Both the position numbers and the translations under genes were made by a program. The notes beneath the pieces were generated by a model, which saw only the letters and a list, made by a program, of their open reading frames with translations, was not told the DNA's origin and made no database searches. Positions 44,348 to 53,193 of a stretch of DNA of 64,000 nucleotides are shown here, piece after piece. Numbering within the stretch: position 1 is the first letter of the stretch; each line of letters starts with the position of its first letter. Source of the stretch: Microbispora sp. H11081 (GTDB taxonomy: Bacteria; Actinomycetota; Actinomycetes; Streptosporangiales; Streptosporangiaceae); NCBI RefSeq assembly GCF_012999535.1, contig NZ_JABBWV010000019.1:1-64000 (forward strand), in the 5' to 3' direction.

Positions 44348-46087
44348 CTAGCGGCCCTTGTGCTCCGCCTTCCGCGCCTCCGCGAGGAGCGCGATGAGCG
44401 CCTCGGTCATACGCAGCACTCCGGCCTTCGCCGCGCCGTCCTCGACGTGCCTTTCCGCACGTTCGGCGAGTTGCCGCAGATGGGCGATGGCAGGAGGCTC
44501 GTCACCGGCGAGACCGGCCCGTTCGGCGTGCCGGAGACGGTCCTCCAGGGAAGCGGCGACAGACCCGCTGATACGACCGGCGGCGGCGTACTCGCCGATC
44601 AGGTCGCGGATGTCGGAGTACCACGCCGGATCGCGGGTGAACGACCTGGGGATGTAGCCGGCCTCGGCACCGGCGAGCGTCGTCGCGACGACCTCGCCGG
44701 CGTACGACCGCACGGTCGGGTAGAGCTCCGCGAGCTGCGCGTCGGTCAACGGCACCGAACTGCCGTCGAGGAAGCAGAAGCCCGGCCCGGTGTTGCTGCC
44801 GCTGTTGACGCGCAGCGGCGCCTCCTGCTGGGCGAGCCGGATGCCGCCCAGCGCGACACCGAGGTCGTCACGGGCGACCGCCGGCGGAGTCGTGTCCGCC
44901 ATCTGGATCTTGGGGGCCGCGGGGGGCCGCACGCCGTGGGCGACCCAGGCGACGGTGTGGTCGTAGACCGCGTTCTGCACCATGTGCTGCGGAATGCGGG
45001 ACAACGAGGGCAGCGCGCACGTCTGCGGCTCGCCCGGGTAACCCCCGGGATAGGAGCCGATGTCACGCTTGCGCAGCGGTCCGTAGTCCCTGATGAGTTT
45101 CCAGTCGCCGTGCGACGCGCCGGCCACCTCCCAGCTGGTCAGGACCGGCGAGTCGGCCTGGGCGCGGGCCGCCGCCGACAGGATGCCGCCGCTCACGTCG
45201 CCCTCGGAGTTGATCCGGAACACCGGCGTCGCGAGATCGGTGCGCAGGACGCCACCGCCACCGTGCAGGACGACCGCGTCGAGGACGTTCGCGAGGGGCT
45301 GGACGCCGTTGTGATAGTTCGCGAGGCGACCGGCCGACTGCGAGTGGCCCGTGGCGATCACGTACCGGGGCGGGGGCAGCTCGCCGAGCGGGTCGATGCC
45401 CACCGGGCTGCGGACGGCCTTCACCGCCTGGCTGAAGATGTCGTAGGACAGGCTGTCGTCGTTGATCGTCCCACCCGCGGTCACGTCGAGGGCTCCGTAG
45501 CGGGCGGGGCTCCACGCCTTGAGCCCGGTCGCGGAGTGCACTCCGGCGCGCTGGGCGGAGACGCCGACCCAGGCGTACCCCTCCCGGATCAGATGCTCGT
45601 GCGACTGGAACCAGTCGACCTCCTGGTCCCACTGGTTGCTGACGTTGTACCACTCGGCGATCACGACGCCGTTGAACGCCCGGGGCGAGACCGGGCGGCG
45701 CACGACGATGCGCGTGCTGTACGGGTTGCCCGTGCTGACGACGGTCGCGGTGCCCGTGCCGGACGTCGCGTACCTCGTCGCCGTGCCCGATACGAAGAAC
45801 TCCTGCTCGACGTAGCCCGCCGCCTTCAGGTCGACGTCGGTGGCGAGGAACGGGTAGCCGTGCGCGGGATCCCCGACGGCGGTGGTGCGCGCGATCGGTC
45901 CCGTGAGCACGGGATCGGCGACGCTGTCGCCGGTCGCGGTGGACGGGCGGGGCGCGGTCTCGTTCCGGGCGGGCCCGGACGCGCTCGCGGGAGAGGCGAG
46001 CGCGAGGGGCAGGACCAGCGCGCCTACGAGGCCGAGCACGGCGAAGTGGCGGTGAACGTGTCGGAGAGATGCAAGAGGAGCAGGCAA
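44348..46087 (-). CDS. Secreted alpha/beta-hydrolase-domain protein with C-terminal FIMAH-like domain
   Basis: A 579-residue exported protein. The signal peptide (FAVLGLVGALVLPLALA, cut after SASA) is followed by a large alpha/beta hydrolase domain with nucleophile GHSQSAGR and the His in AGASHGDWK. The last 90 residues (IRDLIGEYAAAGRISG, AERAERHVEDGAA) form a helical FIMAH-like domain known from secreted enzymes. The start is probably TTG at 46087 with GAGGTG upstream. The substrate is unknown. Confidence 0.85.
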   Translation of the reverse strand: MPAPLASLRHVHRHFAVLGLVGALVLPLALASPASASGPARNETAPRPSTATGDSVADPVLTGPIARTTAVGDPAHGYPFLATDVDLKAAGYVEQEFFVSGTATRYATSGTGTATVVSTGNPYSTRIVVRRPVSPRAFNGVVIAEWYNVSNQWDQEVDWFQSHEHLIREGYAWVGVSAQRAGVHSATGLKAWSPARYGALDVTAGGTINDDSLSYDIFSQAVKAVRSPVGIDPLGELPPPRYVIATGHSQSAGRLANYHNGVQPLANVLDAVVLHGGGGVLRTDLATPVFRINSEGDVSGGILSAAARAQADSPVLTSWEVAGASHGDWKLIRDYGPLRKRDIGSYPGGYPGEPQTCALPSLSRIPQHMVQNAVYDHTVAWVAHGVRPPAAPKIQMADTTPPAVARDDLGVALGGIRLAQQEAPLRVNSGSNTGPGFCFLDGSSVPLTDAQLAELYPTVRSYAGEVVATTLAGAEAGYIPRSFTRDPAWYSDIRDLIGEYAAAGRISGSVAASLEDRLRHAERAGLAGDEPPAIAHLRQLAERAERHVEDGAAKAGVLRMTEALIALLAEARKAEHKGR

Positions 46088-46240
46088 AACTTCACCTCGC
46101 TGCGAGAGGCCGGGAGGGGGGTCGTCCGGATCAGCGCGCTGTCTCTGTCGCAGACACTAACCGCGCATACGAACGAAAGATAGTCTTGCCACCGTCATAC
46201 TTTCGATGAATTCAACACAAAGTCACCGCATCGCCGGACG

Positions 46241-46462
46241 AACGTGTCGAACTACCTCAACCGCTGGCGGGTGTTGCTGGCGCAGCGCGCTCTCCGCGAC
46301 GAGGACGTCCGGGTCGGGTCGCTGGCGGCGGAGCTGGGGTACGCCTCCGAGAGCGCGTTCAGCACAGCGTTCAAACGTGAGGTCGGCGAATCACCGCTGC
46401 GCTACCGGCACCGGGTGCGCAACGCACTCGCGGCTCGATCTTCTCGCGCAGGTGGTGCGTGA
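46241..46462 (+). pseudogene. AraC-family regulator, C-terminal fragment
   Basis: Only the second half of the AraC DNA-binding domain is left: YLNRWRVLLAQRALRDEDVRVG, LAAELGYASESAFSTAF and KREVGESPLRYRHRVR. The first HTH and the sensor domain are absent, and the sequence before 46241 does not match the family in any frame. A GTG at 46244 could start a 72-residue product, but it would be a partial DNA-binding unit. Confidence 0.8.
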
Positions 46463-46487
46463 ACGCGGGAACCACCGCGGCGCCGCC

Positions 46488-47270
46488 TCACGCCGGAGCG
46501 GTGATCACGGTCAGGTGTTCTTCGGTGCGGAAGCCGGCCGACTCGTATACGGACTCGGCCATCGCGCTCGCGTAGAGGTAGGCGGTGGCGGCGCCGGCGG
46601 CGTAGCCCGCGCGGACCATCGCCATCGTGACGGCCCGTCCGTAACCCCGCCGTCGGTGGCCCGGGAGCGTGGTGATGTTGAAGATTCCCGTCAAGCCGCC
46701 CGAAACGGCCGTCATTCCCGTCCCTACCGGTATGCCGCGCAGCTCTGCCAGGTAGAAGGTGAGCCCGTCGACGTTCGCGAGAGATCGGTCGGCCATCGCC
46801 GTGAACATCTCGCGTGGCGCCTCGAAGCCGTCGGCGACAGTCTCGGCGTAGAGGTCGAGTTCATCGGCCGGCACGGCGCGAATACGCAGGGCGTCGACGG
46901 CCGGTTCGGCCGGAAGTCCTCGCTCGGGCCTGCGTATCATCAGCGGCTGTCTGGTGAACTGGGTCAGCCCGTGCTCGGCGGCCACCTTGGTGACGAGAGG
47001 CCCCGCCTCTCCGCGCACATGGATGCTCCAGGGAACCTCCCATCGGCCTTCGAAGGCTGCCAGCGCCGCTATCTCGTCGGGGATCGGCTCCACGTCGGGG
47101 CTGATGACGGCGTTCAGCGTGGCGATCGGAGCCCCGGAGACGGCCAGCACAGCGCCGTTCGGCCCTCGTCGTGCGTGACCTGTGACAGCGGCGAGCTTCT
47201 CGAAGGTGGCCGCGTACGCTGCCACAACCGGCTTGATCGGGTCATCGGCCGGAATGATCGGGGTAACCAT
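46488..47270 (-). CDS. GNAT-family N-acetyltransferase
   Basis: A 260-residue protein. The C-terminal GNAT domain has the acetyl-CoA loop TTLPGHRRRGYGRAV and ASAMAESVYESAGFR; the N-terminal half is a degenerate GNAT-like region. The substrate is unknown. The ATG at 47270 has AAGGTG 6 nt upstream; an open frame continues to 47357 without support. It lies directly after the broken SnoaL-like gene on the same strand. Confidence 0.85.
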   Translation of the reverse strand: MVTPIIPADDPIKPVVAAYAATFEKLAAVTGHARRGPNGAVLAVSGAPIATLNAVISPDVEPIPDEIAALAAFEGRWEVPWSIHVRGEAGPLVTKVAAEHGLTQFTRQPLMIRRPERGLPAEPAVDALRIRAVPADELDLYAETVADGFEAPREMFTAMADRSLANVDGLTFYLAELRGIPVGTGMTAVSGGLTGIFNITTLPGHRRRGYGRAVTMAMVRAGYAAGAATAYLYASAMAESVYESAGFRTEEHLTVITAPA

Positions 47271-47293
47271 AAGTAACACCTTGTCGTAGTCTG

Positions 47294-47682
47294 TCAGCCG
47301 GTCGAAGGCCGGCGGTCGACCCAGTCGACGATGAGCCGGCGCTCGGCGAAAAGCCATCGGCTGTCCTGCCGGACGAAGGCGTCGTGGTAGCGGATCGAGA
47401 TGAGCATGAGGGTGCGCTGCCCCTCCTCGCTCCAGAGATGGTACGCCAGGCAGTAGGTTCCCCGGTCGCGCGGTCGCCGTCGACGGTCACCGTGCTCTGA
47501 CCGATGAAGTGCGTCGTCTTGTCGTAGGTCCGCAGCCCGCCGAAGGCGGAGGCCAGCTTGTCACGGCCGTTGAGGGTCTGCGCCGGGACGGTGGTGCCGG
47601 GCTCGCCGTCGTCGCCGACTCGAATTCTCCGGCCGTCGCGCAGGGAAGTAATGGCTGGCACGGCGGCGACACGATGGTGACC
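47294..47682 (-). pseudogene. SnoaL-like gene, frameshifted
   Basis: NTF2-fold sequence runs in one frame (GRDKLASAFGGLRTYDKTTHF, then VDGDRATGE). Near 47458 it continues in another (YCLAYHLWSEEGQRTLMLIS, FAERRLIVDWVDRRP) to a stop at 47294. A single-base change accounts for the break. The 5' end is also unclear and runs into the promoter of the divergent WYL gene. It is non-functional as read, unless the base call is wrong. Confidence 0.75.
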
Positions 47683-47733
47683 ATCCGATAAGGCGTTCGG
47701 AAAAATGTCAGTCCTCGTCGCTATTGTCGAAAT

Positions 47734-48228
47734 ATGGCCAACGTCATTCGGCACTCGCTGACCGCCGAGGAACTCGCCGCCCTCGCCCTGTCACTCGCTC
47801 ACCTCGGTGCCGGCCCCCAGTCGGTCACCGCCCGGCGCGGCCTGCGCCACGCTTTCGAGCACCTCGATCTGGACGACGACGTCATCGCCACGACCCTGAC
47901 CACCCTGACCACCCCACTGCCCACGGACGTCGCCCGCCGGGCGCGGGTGGTGGCCAACGCGATCACCACGCGCCAGGTGATCCGCATCCAGTACCACGAC
48001 GGCACCGGCCGGATGACCGTCCGCGACGTCGAGCCGGTGACCTGCCTGGTCCACCGGGAGTTCTGGTACCTGGTCGGCTGGTGCCGCATGCGCCGCTCGA
48101 TCAGGGCCTTCCGCTTCGACCGGATCCTGGCGGTCGAGCCGACCGACCTGCCGGCCCGCCCCCACCTGCCCCAGCGCTACCTGCCGTTCCAGCGACGCCC
48201 GCGGGTCAGGCGCCCGTCCGCGGCCTAG
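47734..48228 (+). CDS. WYL-domain protein lacking the N-terminal HTH
   Basis: A 164-residue protein. Residues about 60-150 form a WYL domain (VIRIQYHDGTGRMTVRDVEPV, FWYLVGWCR, RAFRFDRIL). Normal WYL regulators begin with a winged helix of about 60 residues; here the protein starts at the linker (SLTAEELAALALSLAHLG). TATTGT (47722-47727) lies 6 nt before the ATG, so the short form has its own leaderless promoter. It may act as a ligand-binding modulator, or be a truncated remnant. Confidence 0.75.
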   Translation: MANVIRHSLTAEELAALALSLAHLGAGPQSVTARRGLRHAFEHLDLDDDVIATTLTTLTTPLPTDVARRARVVANAITTRQVIRIQYHDGTGRMTVRDVEPVTCLVHREFWYLVGWCRMRRSIRAFRFDRILAVEPTDLPARPHLPQRYLPFQRRPRVRRPSAA

Positions 48229-48249
48229 GACCCCCTGAGAGGGCCGTAC

Positions 48250-48276
48250 GGCCCGTGGGCGTGACACCCACGGGCC
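48250..48276. terminator. Bidirectional terminator
   Basis: Stem ggcccgtggg (48250-48259) against cccacgggcc (48267-48276) with a 7-nt loop, placed between the convergent WYL and FmdB-type genes. Confidence 0.75.
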
Positions 48277-48292
48277 GCGCGGCCGTGGCGCG

Positions 48293-48514
48293 TCAGCCGC
48301 AGCAGCCACCGCCGCAGCACCCGCCGCCTCCGCCACCCGCCGGGCGGGCGGCGGAGGTCCCGGACGCGCGGCCGGTGACGGCCACGGTGGACAGCAGCTT
48401 CACGGTGTCTTCGTGGCCGGAGGGGCACACCGCCCGGTCACCGGCCTCGGCCATGGGACGGTTGAGCTCGAACGTCGATCCGCACGCGCGGCAACGGTAG
48501 TCATAGCGAGGCAT
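48293..48514 (-). CDS. FmdB-family zinc-ribbon protein
   Basis: A 73-residue protein. YDYRCRACGSTFE and VCPSGHEDT supply a zinc ribbon of the FmdB type. The tail is a Gly run followed by CCGGGCCG, common in actinobacterial members and possibly a second metal site. The role is unknown. TAGGCT (minus strand, 48521-48526) lies 6 nt before the ATG at 48514, so it is probably leaderless. Confidence 0.9.
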   Translation of the reverse strand: MPRYDYRCRACGSTFELNRPMAEAGDRAVCPSGHEDTVKLLSTVAVTGRASGTSAARPAGGGGGGCCGGGCCG

Positions 48515-48564
48515 GTCTCAAGCCTACGGCCCGCCGTCGCGGCGCGACATCGGGCGGCCCCCGA

Positions 48565-49383
48565 TCAGCCGAACCGGATGCTCGCGTAGTCCGTGACGGG
48601 CGAGAAGCCGAGCCGCTGGTAGATGGAGTTCGACGTCGGGTTGTCGAGATCGGTGAACAGCAGCACCTCGGTCGCGCCGTCGTCCAGCGCCTTCCTGCTG
48701 GCCGCGTGGGTGACGGCGCTGCCGTAGCCGCGCCCGCGCAGGTCGGGCGGGGTGTAGACGGGCCCGATCCTGGACATCCCGGCGATCGGCGCGGAGGTCC
48801 CCGCGATGGCCACGGGGCGCTCGCCGTCCTCCCACCAGACCAGTTCCTCGCGGTTGAGCCGCGCGGCGACGACCGGGGTGGGATCGGCCGTACGGTCGAC
48901 GTGCGCCTCGTCCTGGAACGCCCGGAAGAAGCGCACGGCCATCGGCAGGTCGCCTGGGCCCGCGACCCGGGGCTTCCCCTCCGCGCGGGGCGCCCGCAGC
49001 GCGCCGAGACGGTAGAGGCGCTCGGACCGGCGGCGCGTCTCCGGCCGCCACCAGGCGTCCGCGAACGCCTCCACGACGCGCACGGGACCGCCGGCCTCCA
49101 GGACGTCCGTCTCCATGTCCATCAGGTCGCGGGCCAGCAGGGGAAGCGCCGCCAGGGGGACGTCGCCGAACGCGAGCGGGTACGGCGGGGTCCGGCACGC
49201 CGCCCCCGCCACCGTGCCGTCGTCGTCCTCCAGCCAGGCCAGCAGGTGATCGCCGGTGAACTGGCCGCTACGGATGCCGCGCAGCGCGGTCAGCAGGACC
49301 GTGTTGCGGACGGGATCACGCAGCAGCCAGGGCTCGGCCGCCGCGGCGTACGCCTCGACCTCGGTGGTGATCACCCATCTCAT
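48565..49383 (-). CDS. GNAT N-acetyltransferase with DUF4081-like N-terminal region
   Basis: A 272-residue protein. The C-terminal GNAT domain shows IGPVYTPPDLRGRGYGSAV and LFTDLDNPTSNSIYQRLGF, both canonical. The N-terminal half (AEPWLLRDPVRNTVLLTAL) matches the DUF4081-type extension. The substrate is unknown. The start lies 6 nt after the HNH gene stop, so they form an operon. Confidence 0.9.
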   Translation of the reverse strand: MRWVITTEVEAYAAAAEPWLLRDPVRNTVLLTALRGIRSGQFTGDHLLAWLEDDDGTVAGAACRTPPYPLAFGDVPLAALPLLARDLMDMETDVLEAGGPVRVVEAFADAWWRPETRRRSERLYRLGALRAPRAEGKPRVAGPGDLPMAVRFFRAFQDEAHVDRTADPTPVVAARLNREELVWWEDGERPVAIAGTSAPIAGMSRIGPVYTPPDLRGRGYGSAVTHAASRKALDDGATEVLLFTDLDNPTSNSIYQRLGFSPVTDYASIRFG

Positions 49384-49389
49384 GCCGGA

Positions 49390-49899
49390 TCAGGCCGCCG
49401 TCTCCGACAGGTAGGGCGCCCACAGCGGATCACCGTCGAGTTGCGCGCCGATGAGGCGCCAGTGCGCGCCGTGCGGCACCGCGGGGGCGACGCGCAGCGC
49501 CCAGCCCAGCTCCTCCAGCAGCCTGTCGGCCTTCCTGTGGTTGCACGGAGTGCACGAGGCGACGCAGTTCTCCCAGGTGTGGGGGCCTCCCTTGGACCGC
49601 GGGATGACGTGGTCGATGGTCTCGGCCCGCTGGCCGCAGTAGGCGCAGCGGAAGTTGTCCCTGCGCATGAGCGCCGCGCGGGTGAGCGGGATGCGCGTCC
49701 GATAGGGAATGCGGACGTAGCGCCGGAGCCGGATCACCGAAGGGACGTCGAGCGTGCGGGTGGCCGAGTGGAGCACCGCGCCCCGGCCGTCCCGGTGCAC
49801 GACATCCGCCTTCTCCCTGAGCACCAGGATGACGGCCCTGTGCAGGGAGAGCGTGGTCAACGGCTCGTATGTGGCATTGAGGAGCAGGACTTGGCGCAT
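49390..49899 (-). CDS. HNH endonuclease-domain protein
   Basis: A 169-residue protein common in actinobacteria. A conserved N-terminal region (VLLLNATYEPL) precedes the HNH site: FRCAYCGQRAETIDHVIPRSKGG, then NCVASCTPCNHRKADR, with two CxxC pairs for zinc and the catalytic DH. Its biological role is unknown. The ATG at 49899 has GGAGG 7 nt upstream. It is first in an operon with the GNAT gene. The 299-bp gap to the right holds only divergent promoters. Confidence 0.92.
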   Translation of the reverse strand: MRQVLLLNATYEPLTTLSLHRAVILVLREKADVVHRDGRGAVLHSATRTLDVPSVIRLRRYVRIPYRTRIPLTRAALMRRDNFRCAYCGQRAETIDHVIPRSKGGPHTWENCVASCTPCNHRKADRLLEELGWALRVAPAVPHGAHWRLIGAQLDGDPLWAPYLSETAA

Positions 49900-50198
49900 C
49901 AGCCGGCCTCCACAGCGATCTCGGCTGTGCGCCTGGGTTGTGGGCCCGCCTGTTGGGACCCGCGTGCTTCCGTCACAGGGACCTCCGCCGGACGGCCCAG
50001 CGGATGGTCACCACGGCACCGCCCCTCACCAAAGTGTGGCCTTTACCGCGACCCCTTCGCCACCCATAAAAGGGTCCGTGAGGTGAACGACTGGGACGCC
50101 TGCTGCATCTATGCCCAGCCGATCACCCCTTTATTCCCGTCTTGGCCGGGTACGGCCGATGTACCGTCGCAGTCGTCCAGCTGATTTAAAGTGCCAGC

Positions 50199-52262
50199 AT
50201 GAGCCGACCGCCGTACCCGCCAGCCCGCCGTGACGACATCGTCGACGATCTCCACGGAACGCCCGTCCCCGACCCGTACCGGTGGCTGGAGGACCCGGAC
50301 GATCCGGCGACGAAGGAGTGGCTGGACGCCCAGGAGAGCCTGTTCCGGTCCGCCGAGCTGGAAGGGCGCGACCACTTCCGGGCGCGCGTCGCCGAACTGC
50401 TGCGCTCGGGCTCGGTGGGGACGCCGTCCTGGCGCGGAGGACGCCGCTTCTTCACCCGCCGCGCCCCCGACCAGGAGCATCCGGTCCTGTACGTCGGTGA
50501 GGGAGACGGCGAGCGCGTGCTGCTCGACCCGACCGCCCTGGACGCCTCGGGCCTGACCACGCTCGACTCCTACCAGCCGGACAAGGAGGGCAACCGGCTG
50601 GCCTACCAGATCTCCGTGGGCGGCGACGAGGAGTCGCGCCTGTACGTCGTCGACGTGGCGACGGGAGAGGTCGTCGAGGGGCCGATCGACCGCTGCCGCT
50701 ACTCCCCCGTGGCCTGGCTGCCCGGCGGCGAGGCGTTCTACTACGTGCGCAGGCTGGCGCCCTCGCTGGTCCCGGCGGGCGAGGAGCAGTATCACCGGCG
50801 CGTCTACCTGCACCGTGTCGGCACCTCCCCCGACGACGACGTGCTGGTCTTCGGCGAGGGCCTGGAGAAGACCAACTACTACGGGGTGTCGGTCTCCCTC
50901 GACGGCAGATGGCTGTCGGTCTCCGCCTCCCAGGGGACGGCCCCGCGCAACGACCTGTGGGTGGCCGACCTGACCTCCTCGTCGCCCGAGGCGCCGGAAC
51001 TGGTCACCGTGCAGCAGGACGTCGACGCCCAGACCGGGCTCCACTTCGGCCGTGACGGGCGCCTCTACGTCTTCACCGACCGCGACGCCCCGCGCGGGCG
51101 CGTCTGTGTCACCTCGCCGCTGACGCCAGGTTTCGAGCACTGGCGCGACCTGATCCCCGAGGACGCCGAGGCGGTGCTGTCCGACTTCGCGATCCTCGAC
51201 GGCATGGCGGAGCCGGTCCTGCTCGTCGGCTGGACCCGGCACGCCATCGGCGAGATCTCCGTGCACGCGCTGGAGAGCGGCGAGCGGACCGGCGAGGTCC
51301 CCCTGCCGGGGCTCGGCTCGATCGGCGGGATCGTCGAGCGGCCGGAGGGCGGGCACGAGGCCTGGTTCAGCTACACCGACGAGATCACCCCGACCGCGGT
51401 CTACCACTACGACGCGCTGACCGGCGAGACGAGCCTGTGGGCTTCGCCCCCCGGCGCGGTCGAGGTGCCCGAGGCGACCAGCGAGCAGGTGGTCTACCGT
51501 ACGGCGGACGGCACCGAGGTGCACATGCTGATCACGTCGCGTCCCGGCTCTGGGCCCCGCCCCACCATCCTGTACGGCTACGGCGGTTTCGGGATCTCGA
51601 TGAACCCGGGCTTCTCCGCCACCACCCTTGCGTGGGTCGAGGCGGGCGGCGTCTACGCGGTCGCCCAGTTGCGCGGCGGCGGCGAGGAGGGCGAGCAGTG
51701 GCACCGGGCCGGCATGCTCGGCCACAAGCAGAACGTCTTCGACGACCTGCACGCCGCGGCCGAGCACCTCATCGCCACCGGCGTCACCAGCCCCGACCAG
51801 CTGGCCATCTCCGGCGGCTCAAACGGCGGGCTGCTCGTCGGCGCGGCGCTCACCCAGCGCCCCGACCTGTACGCGGCCGTCGTCTGCTCGGCCCCGCTGC
51901 TCGACATGATCCGCTACGAGAAGTTCGGTCTCGGCGCGACCTGGAACGTCGAGTACGGCTCGGCCGAGGTGCCTGAGGAGTTCGCCTGGCTGTGGGGCTA
52001 CTCGCCGTACCACCACGTCCGCGAGGGGGTGTCGTACCCGGCCACGCTGTTCGCCGTGTTCGCCTCCGACAGCCGCGTCCATCCTCTGCACGCGTGGAAG
52101 ATGGCGGCGGCCCTGCAGCACGCGCAGGCCGGCGACCGCCCGATCCTGCTGCGCAACGAGGCCGAGGTGGGTCACGGCGCCCGGGCCGTGAGCCGGTCGG
52201 TCGAGCTCGCGGCCGACCAGCTCGCGTTCCTGGCCAGGCACACCGGCCTGAAGGTGGGCTGA
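50199..52262 (+). CDS. Prolyl oligopeptidase-family serine peptidase (S9)
   Basis: A 687-residue enzyme. The N-terminal lid and beta-propeller ([12 protein letters not shown]) are followed by the alpha/beta hydrolase domain with nucleophile SGGSNGGLL, Asp in [10 protein letters not shown] and His in EVGHGARA. It cleaves short peptides, probably after Pro or basic residues (prolyl oligopeptidase and oligopeptidase B are both possible). The ATG at 50199 has no ribosome binding site; TAAAGT (50187-50192) is 6 nt upstream, so it is leaderless. Confidence 0.92.
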   Translation: MSRPPYPPARRDDIVDDLHGTPVPDPYRWLEDPDDPATKEWLDAQESLFRSAELEGRDHFRARVAELLRSGSVGTPSWRGGRRFFTRRAPDQEHPVLYVGEGDGERVLLDPTALDASGLTTLDSYQPDKEGNRLAYQISVGGDEESRLYVVDVATGEVVEGPIDRCRYSPVAWLPGGEAFYYVRRLAPSLVPAGEEQYHRRVYLHRVGTSPDDDVLVFGEGLEKTNYYGVSVSLDGRWLSVSASQGTAPRNDLWVADLTSSSPEAPELVTVQQDVDAQTGLHFGRDGRLYVFTDRDAPRGRVCVTSPLTPGFEHWRDLIPEDAEAVLSDFAILDGMAEPVLLVGWTRHAIGEISVHALESGERTGEVPLPGLGSIGGIVERPEGGHEAWFSYTDEITPTAVYHYDALTGETSLWASPPGAVEVPEATSEQVVYRTADGTEVHMLITSRPGSGPRPTILYGYGGFGISMNPGFSATTLAWVEAGGVYAVAQLRGGGEEGEQWHRAGMLGHKQNVFDDLHAAAEHLIATGVTSPDQLAISGGSNGGLLVGAALTQRPDLYAAVVCSAPLLDMIRYEKFGLGATWNVEYGSAEVPEEFAWLWGYSPYHHVREGVSYPATLFAVFASDSRVHPLHAWKMAAALQHAQAGDRPILLRNEAEVGHGARAVSRSVELAADQLAFLARHTGLKVG

Positions 52263-52264
52263 CC

Positions 52265-53113
52265 TCAGCGGGGGAAGACGACGGTCTTGTGGCCGTCCAA
52301 CAGCACGCGGTGCTCCGCGTGCCAGCGGACGGCCCGGCCGAGCGCCTGGCATTCGAGGTCACGGCCGATCGCGGCGAGGTCCTCCGGCGAGTGGGTGTGG
52401 TTCACCCGCGCCACCTCCTGTTCGATGATCGGCCCTTCGTCGAGGTCGGCCGTCACGTAGTGCGCCGTCGCGCCGATCAGCTTCACGCCCCGGGAGTACG
52501 CCTGGTGGTACGGCTTGGCGCCCTTGAACGACGGCAGGAACGAGTGATGTATGTTGATCATGCGCCCGGAGAGCTTGGCGCACATGTCCTCCGACAGCAC
52601 CTGCATGTAGCGGGCCAGCACCACCAGGTCGGCCTGGTAGTGGTCGACCAGGGTGAGGATCTCCGCCTCCTGCCGCGGCTTGGTCTCCGGGGTGACCGGC
52701 AGGTGGTGGTAGTCCACCCCGTTCGACTGGGTGAGCGGGCGCAGGTCGGGGTGGTTGGACGCCACGCCCACGATCTCGATCGGCAGCAGTCCGGAGCGCA
52801 CGCGGTAGAGCAGGTCGTTGAGGCAGTGGTCGAACCGGCTGACGAGCACCAGCACGCGGGTCCGCACCGCGAGGTCGAAGAGCTGGAACTCCATGGAGAA
52901 CTCCGGCGCGAGCGAGGCGAAGTCGGCCCGCAACTCGTCGACGGCGGACCCGCTGGCGAACTGCACGCGCATGAAGAACCGCGCCTCGACCGGGTCGCCG
53001 AACTGCTGGCTCTCGATGATGTTGCAGCCCTTCCCGGCCAGCAGCCCGGAGACGGCCGCGACCACTCCGGGCCGGTCCGGGCAGGACAGGGTCAGCACGT
53101 ACTCAGCGCTCAT
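52265..53113 (-). CDS. purU: Formyltetrahydrofolate deformylase
   Basis: A 282-residue enzyme that hydrolyses 10-formyltetrahydrofolate to formate and tetrahydrofolate. An N-terminal ACT domain (LTLSCPDRPGVVAAVSGLLA) precedes the formyltransferase-type catalytic domain with NIHHSFLPSF and the Asp in TADLDEGPI. The ATG at 53113 (MSAEYVL) has GAGG 8 nt upstream; an open frame extends 28 residues further without support. It is convergent with the S9 peptidase gene, 2 bp apart. Confidence 0.95.
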   Translation of the reverse strand: MSAEYVLTLSCPDRPGVVAAVSGLLAGKGCNIIESQQFGDPVEARFFMRVQFASGSAVDELRADFASLAPEFSMEFQLFDLAVRTRVLVLVSRFDHCLNDLLYRVRSGLLPIEIVGVASNHPDLRPLTQSNGVDYHHLPVTPETKPRQEAEILTLVDHYQADLVVLARYMQVLSEDMCAKLSGRMINIHHSFLPSFKGAKPYHQAYSRGVKLIGATAHYVTADLDEGPIIEQEVARVNHTHSPEDLAAIGRDLECQALGRAVRWHAEHRVLLDGHKTVVFPR

Positions 53114-53193
53114 GCTCAGATCCTCGACAGCGGCGACGTATCTGGTCAAGCGTAGGGCCAGCGGCCCTACGGGCGCGGCCAGACGCAGCCCGC

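Noticed and set aside
46206-47276. A 356-residue plus-strand frame over the decay zone
   Set aside because: It is in another frame than the AraC tail and lies opposite the GNAT gene; the product has no domain.
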